From assembly GCA_005880175.1 (NCBI GenBank), contig VBJR01000348.1, positions 1 through 13,597 of the forward strand: a stretch of 13,597 nucleotides of DNA, given 5' to 3'. Position 1 is the first letter of the stretch. The number at the start of each line of letters is the position of its first letter. The translations under genes and the position numbers were made by a program. Under the pieces are notes generated by a model that saw only the letters and a program-made list of their open reading frames with translations, did not search any database and had not been told where the DNA came from. Below, piece after piece: positions 5,462 to 13,281 of this stretch. The DNA is from Chloroflexota bacterium. GTDB taxonomy: Bacteria > Chloroflexota > Dormibacteria > Dormibacterales > Dormibacteraceae.

Positions 5462-6466
5462 ATGGGCCGGCGGACCAACCTCGCCCTGCTCGCGTGCCTG
5501 GCCGTGGCGTTCGCGACCGGCTGGCTCGCGTTCGCATTCGGCACCGCGCCCGCGCGCTGGTCCCTGGTTTTCCACGCGCTGGGCGGCTTCGCGATCCTCG
5601 CCCTCCTGCCCTGGAAGTCGATCGTCGCCCGCCGCGGCCTGCGCCGCCCCCGGCCCGGCCGCTGGGCATCGCTGACGCTGGCGGCGCTGGTCCTGGCCTC
5701 GCTGCTCGGCGGCCTCCTCCACTCGACCGGCCTGCTCCGCTGGTGGGGCGACTACACGGCGATGGAGCTGCACGTCGGGGCCGCCATCGCCGCCGTCCCG
5801 CTCGCCGCCTGGCACGTGCTGGCGCGCCCGTCCCGGCCTCGCGTCACGGACCTGTCGCGGCGCAACCTCCTCCGCGCCGGCACGGTGGTGGCAGCCGCCG
5901 GTGCCGGCTACGCGGTGAGCGAGCTGGCGGTGCGCGCCACCGGCCTGCCCGGCGCGGCCCGCCGGTTCACCGGCTCGTACGAAGTCGGCTCGTTCGTCCC
6001 GGACCTCATGCCGGTCAGCTCGTGGATGTTCGACGCCATCCCCGACATCGACCCGTCCGGCTGGCGCCTCCGTGTCGTAACACCGGACGGTATCCGCGAG
6101 TGGACGTATGCGGAGCTCGACCGCTTCGACGATCGCCGCCGTGCTGTCCTGGACTGCACCGGCGGCTTCTGGTCCGAGCAGGATTGGACCGGCGTCCTCC
6201 TCAGCCGGCTGGTCCCGGACACGGCCGGGGCCGGCAGCGTGCGTGTCGTGTCGCACACCGGCTACGACCGCCGGTTCGCGGTCGGCGAGCTGCCGGACCT
6301 CCTGCTCGCTCTGCGGCTGGGCGACGAGCCGCTCAGCTCGGACCACGGCGCGCCGGCGCGGCTGGTGGCTCCGAACCGGCGTGGCTTCTGGTGGGTGAAG
6401 TGGGTGCTGGCCATCGAGCTCGAAGCGCTGCCCGCGTGGTGGCAGCCGCCGTTTCCGCTGCAGTGA
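5462..6466 (+). CDS. Membrane-anchored molybdopterin-dependent oxidoreductase (b-type cytochrome domain fused to sulfite-oxidase fold)
   Basis: Protein of 334 aa from ATG 5462. Residues about 1-122 form four transmembrane helices with histidines at 38, 87, 104 and 118, the pattern of a haem-b four-helix (cytochrome b561-like) electron-transfer domain. A twin-arginine segment LSRRNLLRAG (131-140) followed by a hydrophobic helix (139-156) leads into the catalytic domain, so a Tat-like signal sits inside the protein. The rest is the oxidoreductase molybdopterin-binding fold: SSWMFDAIPDIDPSGWRLRV, then VLDCTGGFWSEQDWTGV with Cys232 as the likely molybdenum ligand, then HGAPARLVAP and GFWWVKWV near the C-terminus. 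The sulfite oxidase dimerisation domain is absent, as in YedY/MsrP-type enzymes. The in-frame extension to 5324 is rejected: no signal, Arg/Pro-rich. No Shine-Dalgarno; a GATAAT box 9 nt upstream may allow leaderless expression. Substrate unknown. Operon with the hydrolase 14 bp downstream. Confidence 0.85.
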   Translation: MGRRTNLALLACLAVAFATGWLAFAFGTAPARWSLVFHALGGFAILALLPWKSIVARRGLRRPRPGRWASLTLAALVLASLLGGLLHSTGLLRWWGDYTAMELHVGAAIAAVPLAAWHVLARPSRPRVTDLSRRNLLRAGTVVAAAGAGYAVSELAVRATGLPGAARRFTGSYEVGSFVPDLMPVSSWMFDAIPDIDPSGWRLRVVTPDGIREWTYAELDRFDDRRRAVLDCTGGFWSEQDWTGVLLSRLVPDTAGAGSVRVVSHTGYDRRFAVGELPDLLLALRLGDEPLSSDHGAPARLVAPNRRGFWWVKWVLAIELEALPAWWQPPFPLQ

Positions 6467-6480
6467 GGAGGAGCTGAACG

Positions 6481-7458
6481 ATGACCGACTTCGAACACTA
6501 CGTGCTCGGGGAGCACGTCGAGGACTTCAACGACGGGATCATCAGCCGGCGCGAGCTGCTGCGCCGGGTCACGCTGATCACGGGCAGCCTGACCGCGACC
6601 CTGGCTGTCCTCGACGTGATGGGCTGCGGGAGCACGCCGTCGGGCACCCAGGCCTCGCCCGTGTCCCGCGCGAGCAGCTCGCCGCAGCCGTTCGCCACGC
6701 CGCCCGCGCAGCCGACGACGGACGGCATCACCGTGCAGCCGACCGACCCGCGGATCAAGGTGGAGACGCTCACGGTCTATGGCAAGGACGGCGCGCAGCT
6801 GATGAGCTACGCGGCGGCCCCGGCCAGCGGCAGCGCGGCGGGAGCGATCCTGGTCGTGCACGAGAACCGCGGCCTGCTCGAGCACATCAAGGACGTCGTG
6901 CGCCGGGTGGCCACGGCGGGCTTCATGGGCCTGTCGATCGACCTGCTGTCCCGGGACGGCGGGGCGGTCAAGCTCAGCGACCAGGCCGCGTACGCCGCGG
7001 CCCTGGCCAAGCGCGCGGTGCCCGACATGGTGTCGGACCTGATGCAGGGCCTGTCGACGCTCGAGGCCCAGAAGGGGATCGGCGACAAGCTGGGCATCAC
7101 CGGGTTCTGCTTCGGCGGCGGCATGGTCTGGAACACGCTGGTGGCGGGGGCGAAGGTCAAGGCGGCGGTACCGTTCTACGGCCCGAAGCCGGCCGACATC
7201 ACCAACCTGGCCAACACCAAGGCCGCGGTGTTCGCGATCTACGCCGAGCAGGACACGGCCATCACGGCGACGCGGACCGACATGCAGACCGCCCTCCAGA
7301 CGGCCAGCCAGAAGTCGGGCGGCCAGCCGTTCCAGATCACGGTCTATCCCGGCGTGGGCCACGCGTTCCACAACGACACGGGCGCGCGCTACAACGCGGT
7401 GCAGGCGGAGGCCGCCTGGGTCGCGACAGTGGGGTGGATGCGCAAGTACGTCCATTAG
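6481..7458 (+). CDS. Exported dienelactone hydrolase-family protein
   Basis: Protein of 325 aa with an alpha/beta-hydrolase fold of the dienelactone hydrolase type. The catalytic triad is visible: Cys210 in ITGFCFGGGM, Asp258 in YAEQDTAI, and His294 in YPGVGHAFHND; Glu128 in LVVHENRGLL matches the conserved Glu next to the active site. The N-terminus has a twin-arginine sequence SRRELLRRVTLITG (22-35), a hydrophobic stretch, and VMGC (46-49), a possible but atypical lipobox, then a Ser/Pro/Thr-rich linker to about residue 85. Export by Tat, perhaps as a lipoprotein, is inferred. A strong ribosome site, GAGGAGG, precedes ATG 6481. It lies 14 bp after the molybdenum enzyme, so both are one operon of Tat-dependent extracytoplasmic enzymes. 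The natural substrate cannot be told; the family hydrolyses cyclic esters such as dienelactone. Confidence 0.9.
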   Translation: MTDFEHYVLGEHVEDFNDGIISRRELLRRVTLITGSLTATLAVLDVMGCGSTPSGTQASPVSRASSSPQPFATPPAQPTTDGITVQPTDPRIKVETLTVYGKDGAQLMSYAAAPASGSAAGAILVVHENRGLLEHIKDVVRRVATAGFMGLSIDLLSRDGGAVKLSDQAAYAAALAKRAVPDMVSDLMQGLSTLEAQKGIGDKLGITGFCFGGGMVWNTLVAGAKVKAAVPFYGPKPADITNLANTKAAVFAIYAEQDTAITATRTDMQTALQTASQKSGGQPFQITVYPGVGHAFHNDTGARYNAVQAEAAWVATVGWMRKYVH

Positions 7459-7464
7459 GCCGGG

Positions 7465-7481
7465 GGCGGGTCCGGCCCGCC
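7465..7481 (+). terminator. Possible terminator hairpin after the hydrolase
   Basis: GGCGGG (7465-7470) and CCCGCC (7476-7481) form a 6 bp GC stem with a 5-base loop, 6 bp after the hydrolase stop. There is no T-tract, so intrinsic termination is uncertain; many high-GC bacteria use such U-less hairpins. The following sequence to 7552 also holds a long dyad (GGACGCGCAC and GTGCGCGCGTCC, about 7513-7536) in front of the tRNA, and a TAGCAT box at 7506-7511 that could be a -10 element. Confidence 0.35.
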
Positions 7482-7552
7482 GGCCGGCCCACGGGGCGGC
7501 CGGGGTAGCATGGGACGCGCACAGGTGCGCGCGTCCGCGCACGCCCGGCCGC

Positions 7553-7626
7553 GCCCCGCTAGCTCAGTGGACCAGAGCGGCTGCCTTCTAAGCAGCGGGT
7601 CGGGGGTTCGAATCCCTCGCGGGGCA
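7553..7626 (+). tRNA. trnR: tRNA-Arg (anticodon TCT)
   Basis: A 74-nt cloverleaf: acceptor stem GCCCCGC pairs perfectly with GCGGGGC (7619-7625); D arm GCTC/GAGC with GG in the loop; anticodon stem GCTGC/GCAGC with loop CTTCTAA; variable loop GGGTC; T arm GGGGG-TTCGAAT-CCCTC (one G-T pair); discriminator A at 7626. The anticodon TCT (7587-7589) reads AGA, a rare codon in such GC-rich genomes. The 3' CCA is not encoded. The antisense frame over this gene gives the well-known spurious GIRTPDPLLRRQP-type peptide and is not a gene. Confidence 0.97.
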
Positions 7627-7641
7627 CACCTCGCGGGGCAC
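7615..7641 (+). repeat. 13-bp direct duplication of the tRNA 3' end
   Basis: CCTCGCGGGGCAC at 7615-7627 (last bases of the T stem, the acceptor strand and discriminator) is repeated exactly at 7629-7641 with a 14-bp period. tRNA 3' ends are the usual targets of tyrosine-recombinase integration, which leaves such duplications; local slippage would produce the same picture. No integrase gene is in the window. Confidence 0.7.
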
Positions 7642-7876
7642 CATCTACAACGACGACATCGCTGAACCATGTAGGGGACACGTGCTCGCCACAGTAGGGC
7701 TACCGGGACGTCCTGCAGGAGCCAACCGGGCTCGCCGACGGGCCGCACACGATCACGATCTCGGCCCGGGTCGGAGACGCGGGCGGGATGGCCCGGAAAG
7801 CGTCCAGGCTGTATCGTCTGCTTCGGTCGTTGGGTTGCCGGAAGGCGCCGGCTGGACTGTGGAGGTGGATCGAGAG
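7642..7876 (+). other. Leader/promoter region of the GH30 gene
   Basis: About 235 bp between the tRNA duplication and the GH30 start. The open frame through it (from 7682) is Arg-rich and has no signal or domain, so I read it as non-coding. A TATCGT box at 7812-7817 could be a -10, without a clear -35. A GGAGG at 7861-7865 is the probable ribosome site. Nothing else stands out. Confidence 0.4.
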
Positions 7877-9580
7877 ATGCGCAGGACCCGTTGGCTCGTG
7901 CCCGTGCGCGCAGGAGCGGCCGCCCTCGCCCTCGCGCTGCTGCTCGGCACCGGGCCGGGGCAGGCCGGCGCCGCGGCCGCCGCGGCCTCCCCGATTCCCG
8001 GCGCCGTCCAGATCACGACCCAGGACGCCTACCGCTTCCAGGGCTGGGGCACCTCGCTCGCGTGGTGGGCCAACGTGGTCGGCGGCTGGCGGAGCGCGCC
8101 CGCGATCGAGGACGCGCTGTTCGGACTCCCCAGGCCCGGCCATCCGGATCGGCTGGGCCTGAACGTGATCCGATACGACGTCGGCGCCAGCCCGGTGCTG
8201 TGGTGCCCGGCCGCCGGCCCGAGCAGCGCGTGCGCCGCCACGCCCTCGAGTGAGCGCACCCTTCCCGTGGCCGACGCCGGCCGGGTCCCCACCTGCCCGT
8301 CGTTCGGGCCGGGCCGCGCGGTGCCGGCGCTGGCCGGCGCGCCCGGCGAGGCGATCGACCTGCGCCGGGACCGCAACCAGGTCGCCGTCCTCCGGGCCGC
8401 GCTCGACCGGGCGCCGCGGCGGTCGTTCGTGCTGGAGGCGTTCGCCAACTCGCCGCCCTGGTGGCTGACGGTGAGCGGCTGCCCGCAGGGCAATCCGGAC
8501 GCGACCGACGCCCGCGACAACCTGGCCCCGGCCGACTACGGCGCCTATGCCCGGTACCTGGCGGGCGTCCTGGCCGCCTTTCACGAGCGCGGCGTCGCGT
8601 TCGACACGCTGGACCCGCTGAACGAGCCCGAGAACCCGTGGGGACAGAACAACAACCCGTACACCGGCCAGCCCTTCTGCCAGTCGGGATGCCAGGAGGG
8701 CATGCACTTCGGCCCCGAGCCGCCCCTGCGCGATACGCCCAGCATCGGGCCGCTCCTGGGCCAGGTCTGCCAGACGCTGAGCACCCACGGGATCGCGACC
8801 CGGGTCGCCACGCCCGACGGGTTCAACCCGAGCGACACCCGCGCCCTGGTGGGACTGAGCGGTCCGCCCGCGACCTGCCAGGCGCAGATCAACACGCACA
8901 TGTACGACTTCGTGTTTCCCAACGGCGTGGTGCCGTACGGGCAGGGCATCAGCATCTACGACCCGACCGGGGTGGGCGGCGGCCGCCAGGCGCTCGCCGG
9001 GACGGCGCGTGCGCTGTCGCAAGGCCTGTGGATGTCCGAGTTCGGCACCGGCGGCGCGGCGGCCGACATGGCGTCGGGACTCACGCTCGCCTCGACCATC
9101 GCCGCCGACATGCGCTGGCTGCGGCCCACGGCGTGGGTCAACTGGCAGCCGGTCGAAGGGAGCGGGGGCTGGGGCCTGTTCGAGGCGCCGAGCTTCCCGG
9201 CCGAGGGGCCGGTCACCATGACCAGACGGTTCTTCGCGATGGAGCAGTACGCGCGGTTCATCCGACCCGGCTTCCAGATCCTGACCCCGCTGGACCCGGT
9301 CGACGACGCCGTCCACGAGACGAGCGCGACGATGGCGGCGATGGACGACCTCCAGCACCCGCACCGGATCGTCGTCGTGGGCACGAACCCGACCGCGTCC
9401 GAGCGCCACGTCGTGTACGACCTGGGGAGCCTCGGTCCGCGCCATGCCACGGTCACGCGGTACCGGACGAGCGCCGGCGAGAACGTTCGCCGGCTGGGCC
9501 GGACGCGGCTGTCCGCGACCAGCGTCACGGACGACCAGCCGGCCGGGTCGATCACCACCTACGTGATCGACCTGGCCTGA
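7877..9580 (+). CDS. Secreted GH30-family glycoside hydrolase
   Basis: Protein of 567 aa. A signal peptide (MRRTRW, hydrophobic about 8-25, Ala-rich end near residue 37) directs export. The catalytic barrel shows GH30 features: GWGTSLAWWA (56-65), NSPPWWLTVSG (191-201), acid/base Glu250 in LDPLNEPENPW, and nucleophile Glu388 in LWMSEFGTGG. The sequence FCQSGCQEGMHF (267-278) after the acid/base resembles the QEG segment of the endo-beta-1,6-galactanase-like branch, so a plant arabinogalactan or similar beta-1,6 glycan is a reasonable guess, not shown. Many cysteines (110, 119, 140, 202, 268, 272, 298, 334) suggest disulfides. Residues about 465-567 form the C-terminal beta-sandwich. ATG 7877 was chosen over the longer frame from 7682 because it begins the signal peptide and has GGAGG 11 nt upstream. 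Single-gene transcription unit, convergent with the ABC operon. Confidence 0.88.
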   Translation: MRRTRWLVPVRAGAAALALALLLGTGPGQAGAAAAAASPIPGAVQITTQDAYRFQGWGTSLAWWANVVGGWRSAPAIEDALFGLPRPGHPDRLGLNVIRYDVGASPVLWCPAAGPSSACAATPSSERTLPVADAGRVPTCPSFGPGRAVPALAGAPGEAIDLRRDRNQVAVLRAALDRAPRRSFVLEAFANSPPWWLTVSGCPQGNPDATDARDNLAPADYGAYARYLAGVLAAFHERGVAFDTLDPLNEPENPWGQNNNPYTGQPFCQSGCQEGMHFGPEPPLRDTPSIGPLLGQVCQTLSTHGIATRVATPDGFNPSDTRALVGLSGPPATCQAQINTHMYDFVFPNGVVPYGQGISIYDPTGVGGGRQALAGTARALSQGLWMSEFGTGGAAADMASGLTLASTIAADMRWLRPTAWVNWQPVEGSGGWGLFEAPSFPAEGPVTMTRRFFAMEQYARFIRPGFQILTPLDPVDDAVHETSATMAAMDDLQHPHRIVVVGTNPTASERHVVYDLGSLGPRHATVTRYRTSAGENVRRLGRTRLSATSVTDDQPAGSITTYVIDLA

Positions 9581-9584
9581 CGGA

Positions 9585-9608
9585 GATCCAGGGCGCGAGC
9601 CCGAGATC
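9585..9608. terminator. Hairpin between convergent genes (possible bidirectional terminator)
   Basis: GATC-CA-GGGC (9585-9594), loop GCGA, GCCC-GA-GATC (9599-9608): an interrupted stem exactly filling the 29-bp gap between the GH30 stop (9580) and the permease stop (9610). The GCGA tetraloop is of the stable GNRA type. There is no T-tract on either side. Confidence 0.45.
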
Positions 9609-9609
9609 C

Positions 9610-10815
9610 CTACACGGTCCACAGCGCCCGGGTGGGCGACATCCGGGCGGCCCGCAGTGCGGGGAGCAGGCCGGCGACGGCGCCGATGGCCAGGGCGGCG
9701 GTGAGTCCGCCGGCCCAGGCAAGGGTGGGGATGACAGTCGTCCACTGCTGCGTATGGGCGTAGACAGCGGTGGCGGCCGCGCCGGCGGCGACACCGGCGA
9801 CGCCGCCGGCCAGCGCGAGCACGATGGCTTCGGACAGGAACTGGATCCGGATGTGGCCCCTGGTCGCGCCCAGGGCGCGGCGGAGGCCGATCTCGGAGCG
9901 GCGTTCCAGGACGCCGATCAGCGTGACGTTGCCCACGCCGATGGCGCCGACCAGCAGGGAGATGGCGCCCAGGCCGAGGAAGAGGCTGTTCAGCGCGCCC
10001 TCGGCGGCCGCGCGGGCGGTCAGGGCGGCCGACGGTTGGGACACGACCACCTCGTACGGTGATTCGGGGTTGGCCGTGGCCGCGAGGAGGGCGTGCACGG
10101 CGTCGACCCGATCCGTCTGGCAGCGCACGTAGATGGTCGACGGGTGCCCGCCGAAGCGCAGGTACCGCTGGGCGGCCGGGAACCCGACCAGCACCGCGGA
10201 GTCGATCTCGGGCGCCAGCGGGGCCGGCTCGAGGATGCCCACGACGGAGAACCACTGGCCGCCGACCCAGATGCGGTCCCGGGGCCAGACGTGGTCGATG
10301 CCCAGGCGCCGGGCGGCGGCCGAGCCGAGCACCGCCACCGGCTCGTGTGCGGTGGCGGCGTTCAGGTACCGTCCCTGCGCCACGGACGTGCCCACCGTGC
10401 CCGGCAGCTCCAGGCTGGCGGCCTGCACGGACAGCGCGTTGGTGTTGTTCGCGGGGATCAGCGGGCTCCGGTAGGCGAAGACGTCGCGCACGACGCCCGT
10501 GTCCTGCACGCCGGTGACCGGGCCGATGCGGGAGATCATGCCCGGCGCGGCCACGGGGAGCTCGGCGGTGGCGCCAGCCAGGTCCTGCCCGTTCGTGACG
10601 GTGAGCAGGTTGGTGCCGAGCCGGTCGATCTCGGCCAGCAGCCCGGCCTGGGACGAGGCGGACAGGCCGAGGACGGCGACGATCGCGCCGACCCCGATCG
10701 CGATCCCGAGGGTGGACAGGCTCGAGCGGAGCTTCCGGGTCCGGACGCCGACGCCGGCCAGCCGGGCCAGGTCGGTCGGGCGCAGTCGCCGCATGGTGGG
10801 CATGGCCGTCGTCAT
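9610..10815 (-). CDS. MacB/FtsX-type ABC transporter permease
   Basis: Protein of 401 aa with the MacB plan: one N-terminal transmembrane helix (about 35-53, [19 protein letters not shown]), a large extracytoplasmic domain of about 220 residues, then three helices in the FtsX domain. The cytoplasmic loop [19 protein letters not shown] between the C-terminal helices is the diagnostic coupling motif, and the protein ends with [12 protein letters not shown], the usual PxxALR-type ending. MacB-like permeases do not carry substrate through the membrane but work as mechanotransducers for export of peptides, lipoproteins or drugs. Start ATG 10815 overlaps the ATPase stop as ATGA; an in-frame ATG four codons later is possible. 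Last gene of the operon lipoprotein-adaptor-ATPase-permease. Confidence 0.93.
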   Translation of the reverse strand: MTTAMPTMRRLRPTDLARLAGVGVRTRKLRSSLSTLGIAIGVGAIVAVLGLSASSQAGLLAEIDRLGTNLLTVTNGQDLAGATAELPVAAPGMISRIGPVTGVQDTGVVRDVFAYRSPLIPANNTNALSVQAASLELPGTVGTSVAQGRYLNAATAHEPVAVLGSAAARRLGIDHVWPRDRIWVGGQWFSVVGILEPAPLAPEIDSAVLVGFPAAQRYLRFGGHPSTIYVRCQTDRVDAVHALLAATANPESPYEVVVSQPSAALTARAAAEGALNSLFLGLGAISLLVGAIGVGNVTLIGVLERRSEIGLRRALGATRGHIRIQFLSEAIVLALAGGVAGVAAGAAATAVYAHTQQWTTVIPTLAWAGGLTAALAIGAVAGLLPALRAARMSPTRALWTV

Positions 10816-11522
10816 GGCAGTCCTCTTCGCGGAGTCCGGTGGTGGGTGTCCGCCACGATCTGGCCGTCGCGGAGCTCGACGCGCCGGGGCATGGCGGCGG
10901 CGATCGCGTGGTCGTGCGTGATGACCACGATCGTGGCGCCGGCGTCGTGGAGGTCGTGCAGGAGGGTGAGGATCGACTCGCCGGTGGCCTGATCCAGGTT
11001 GCCGGTGGGTTCGTCCGCGAGCACGATCGCGGGCGAGCCGACCAGGGCGCGGGCGATGGCCACCCGCTGTCGCTCCCCACCGGAGAGCTGGGTGGGCCGG
11101 GCGGTCGCCCGGTCGGCGAGTCCGACGGCGCCCAGCGCCTCGGCGGCCTGCCGTCGCCGGACGCGAGCGGGGACGCCCGCGTAGAGCAGGCCGTCGGCCA
11201 CGTTGTCGATCACGCTGGCGTGCTCGGCGAGGAAGAACTGCTGGAACACGAACCCGACCCGGCACGCCCGCACGGCGGCGACCTGCCGGTCCGACAGCGC
11301 CGCGACGTCCAGGCCGGTGATCCGGACGCTGCCGGTGGTGGGCCGGTCCAGGGTGCCCATGACGTGCAGCAGCGTGGACTTGCCCGACCCGGACGGGCCG
11401 AGCACGGCGACCAGCTCCCCCGCGCGCACCGTCAGGTCGACGCCGCGCAGCGCGACCACCGGGGGCTCGCCCGGGTAGGTCCTGGTCACCGCGTCGAGCT
11501 CCAGCACCGGGAGGCTGCTCAC
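10812..11522 (-). CDS. MacB/LolD-type ABC transporter ATP-binding protein
   Basis: Protein of 236 aa with all nucleotide-binding motifs: Walker [10 protein letters not shown] (42-50), Q-loop FVFQQFF (91-97), signature [15 protein letters not shown] (146-160), Walker [13 protein letters not shown] (166-177) and the switch histidine in ITHDH (His203). The DEPTGNLD sequence and length place it with LolD/MacB/FtsE exporters. Start is GTG 11522, overlapping the adaptor stop as GTGA; upstream sequence in the same frame is Gly/Arg-rich shadow of the adaptor gene. It energises the permease encoded immediately downstream in the operon. Confidence 0.96.
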   Translation of the reverse strand: MSSLPVLELDAVTRTYPGEPPVVALRGVDLTVRAGELVAVLGPSGSGKSTLLHVMGTLDRPTTGSVRITGLDVAALSDRQVAAVRACRVGFVFQQFFLAEHASVIDNVADGLLYAGVPARVRRRQAAEALGAVGLADRATARPTQLSGGERQRVAIARALVGSPAIVLADEPTGNLDQATGESILTLLHDLHDAGATIVVITHDHAIAAAMPRRVELRDGQIVADTHHRTPRRGLP

Positions 11523-12649
11523 GTTGTGGGCACCACCACGCGCTGCCCGGCGGCCAGGCCCGAGCCGGACACCTGCACGAGCCCCTCGGCGTCGTCGAAC
11601 AGCCCCGGCGAGACGGGCACCAGGCGATGGGCGCCGCCGGCGCCGACGACCTCGACGGCGTACCTGCCACCGCTCAGGGCGAGGAGCGCGTCCACCGGCA
11701 CCACCAGCGCGTCCTGGACGGTGCTGGTGGTGATGGCCACCCGCACCGACGCCTGATCGAGGTTCCCGGTCGCGTTCGGGTCGGCCGGCGTGATGGCCAC
11801 CGCGACCGTGGGCGTGTTCGGCCCACCCTGCCCGGGCCCCGACGGGGTGGTGGCGACCCTCCCGACCGAGGTGACCTGGCCGGGAGTGGTCTGGTTGTTC
11901 GGCAGGGTGATCGTGACCTGGTCGCCGACCTTCACCTCCGACTGCCGGGAGGCGTCGAGGGCGACGGTGACCTGCCTGGCCGTCGAGGTGCCCTTCAGGA
12001 TCGGCCCGCCACCCTGTCCACCCAGGGTCGCCGACAGGGTGGTGACCCGGATCGGTCCCGGCAGGAACGCGTACGCACCCAGAGCGAGGCTGCCGGTGGC
12101 CGTGACGCCGAGCGCGCCCTGCAGGCGTTGCACCCCGAGCCGGGTGGCCCAACTGAACTGATCGGAGTTCGGGTCGAGCTGAGAGCTCGTGACATAGGCC
12201 AGCGCGACCAGGTCGTGGTTGAGCTGGCGAACGTCCGCCCCGGTGACGTCGGCGGCCCGCGCCCCCGCCGCCAGAGCCCGGTAGGGCGGGGTGGACCCGT
12301 ACAGCAGGACCACCGGCCGCTCGTCCAACCGGTAGAGCGCCTGACCCTCGTCGACCATCTGGCCCGCCTCGGGCAGCCAGGTGATCGTGCCCGAGGCCTG
12401 ACCCAGCACCGTGTACTCACCGGCGTAGCCCAACGTGCCCTCCACGCTCGTCTGTGCCGACAGCGACCGGCGGGTCACCGTGGACGTGGACGTGGCGGCG
12501 CCGTTGTCCTGCGTTCCGGAGGCAGCGGCGTGGGACCCCAGCGGATGGAAGACGCTGATGCCGAACGGGTTCGTCCGCTCGATCAGCGTCCCGGCCCCCG
12601 CCAGGATCACCAGTGTCACTCCGGCGACGAGCGGGCCGTGCCGGCGCAT
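11519..12649 (-). CDS. Membrane-fusion/adaptor protein with an embedded peptidoglycan-binding-like domain
   Basis: Protein of 376 aa: N-terminal membrane anchor (about 8-24), a Ser/Thr-rich linker, then [44 protein letters not shown] (68-110), a biotinyl-lipoyl-like adaptor half. Next comes a segment with the PG_binding_1 pattern ([11 protein letters not shown] about 140-150; [17 protein letters not shown] about 166-182), then beta-barrel strands ([22 protein letters not shown]) and a C-terminal membrane-proximal domain ([18 protein letters not shown]). Gram-positive relatives of MacA/HlyD commonly place this domain between the lipoyl halves, presumably to touch the cell wall. ATG 12649 directly abuts the lipoprotein stop (no gap), and the end overlaps the ATPase. 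It should link the FtsX-type permease to the wall. Confidence 0.88.
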   Translation of the reverse strand: MRRHGPLVAGVTLVILAGAGTLIERTNPFGISVFHPLGSHAAASGTQDNGAATSTSTVTRRSLSAQTSVEGTLGYAGEYTVLGQASGTITWLPEAGQMVDEGQALYRLDERPVVLLYGSTPPYRALAAGARAADVTGADVRQLNHDLVALAYVTSSQLDPNSDQFSWATRLGVQRLQGALGVTATGSLALGAYAFLPGPIRVTTLSATLGGQGGGPILKGTSTARQVTVALDASRQSEVKVGDQVTITLPNNQTTPGQVTSVGRVATTPSGPGQGGPNTPTVAVAITPADPNATGNLDQASVRVAITTSTVQDALVVPVDALLALSGGRYAVEVVGAGGAHRLVPVSPGLFDDAEGLVQVSGSGLAAGQRVVVPTT

Positions 12650-13201
12650 CTACGCGAACCCCAGCACCGCATTGGGCGCCACAGGCTCGCACTCGTTCAT
12701 CCTGGCCTCGATCTGTGTCGAATGATGGTCGATGCCAGTTCCACTGAGGCTGAACACGACGCGCCCCCCGGTTTCGGTGGGATCGGGCCAGTTCGGCACC
12801 CCGTGGGAGCGCATGCACCGGGCGAACGCCAGGTCGTCGGTCATCATCTGCTGCATCTGGGCCTGTGAACAGGCGCCGGCCACCTCGCACTGCTGGAGCG
12901 TCCCGCCATCCTGGAGCAGGTGCTGGCAGGCCGTCTGTGCCGACTGGAACTGGGAGGTGCTGACCCCGAACTGCTCCGGAGCTCCTTTGCGGAGGGCTCC
13001 GCTGCTGTCGGGGTCAGGGTAGTTCGGCACCCCGTTGGTGCGCATGCAGCGGGAGAAGGCGAGCGCCGACTGGGAGCTCGACGACCCTCCCGCGGCCGCC
13101 GAGCCACCGGACCTGGTGGAGGACGCGCCGTTGCCGCAGGCCACCGCGAGCAGGGCCAGGACGGCCGCGGCGATGATCGCGCGGGTGCTGTTGTTCATCA
13201 T
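12650..13201 (-). CDS. Lipoprotein with duplicated Cys-Met-Arg...Gly-Val-Pro-Asn...Pro-Asp-Pro motif
   Basis: Protein of 183 aa. The signal peptide ends in LAVAC with Cys22 as probable lipidation site, followed by a Gly/Ser-rich linker. Two related segments, FSRCMRTNGVPNYPDP (49-64) and FARCMRSHGVPNWPDP (126-141), share 12 of 16 residues, and each is followed about 40 residues later by another cysteine helix (AQTACQHLL, RMNECEPV). Such 'CMRxxGVPxxPDP' proteins recur in Actinobacteria next to HlyD-type adaptor and ABC genes; their function is unknown to me. Six cysteines besides Cys22 (52, 92, 105, 111, 129, 171) could form disulfides or bind something. Two adjacent ATG codons (13201, 13198) could start it; no strong Shine-Dalgarno. 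First gene of the exporter operon, divergent from the response regulator. Confidence 0.85.
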   Translation of the reverse strand: MMNNSTRAIIAAAVLALLAVACGNGASSTRSGGSAAAGGSSSSQSALAFSRCMRTNGVPNYPDPDSSGALRKGAPEQFGVSTSQFQSAQTACQHLLQDGGTLQQCEVAGACSQAQMQQMMTDDLAFARCMRSHGVPNWPDPTETGGRVVFSLSGTGIDHHSTQIEARMNECEPVAPNAVLGFA

Positions 13202-13281
13202 GCCGCCCGTTATCGCGAGCAGCCCATGACACGGGCCGAACAGCGGCTGTTACGCGGATTTCATGTGCGCTGGTGCAGCAT
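13202..13281. promoter_or_regulatory. Divergent promoter region with a perfect 13-bp palindrome
   Basis: 80 bp between the lipoprotein start and the response-regulator start. AACAGC-G-GCTGTT at 13239-13251 is a perfect 6-1-6 palindrome, 38 bp upstream of the lipoprotein gene and 30 bp upstream of the regulator gene, a place where one bound dimer could control both. No clear -10/-35 pairs are visible. Confidence 0.5.

Noticed and set aside
7455..7748. Minus-strand frame containing GIRTPDPLLRRQP
   Set aside because: Well-known artefact of translating the antisense strand of a tRNA gene.
7700..11080. 1126-codon minus-strand frame spanning the GH30 gene and permease
   Set aside because: Low-complexity Arg/Pro/Gly composition; crosses two well-supported genes on different strands.
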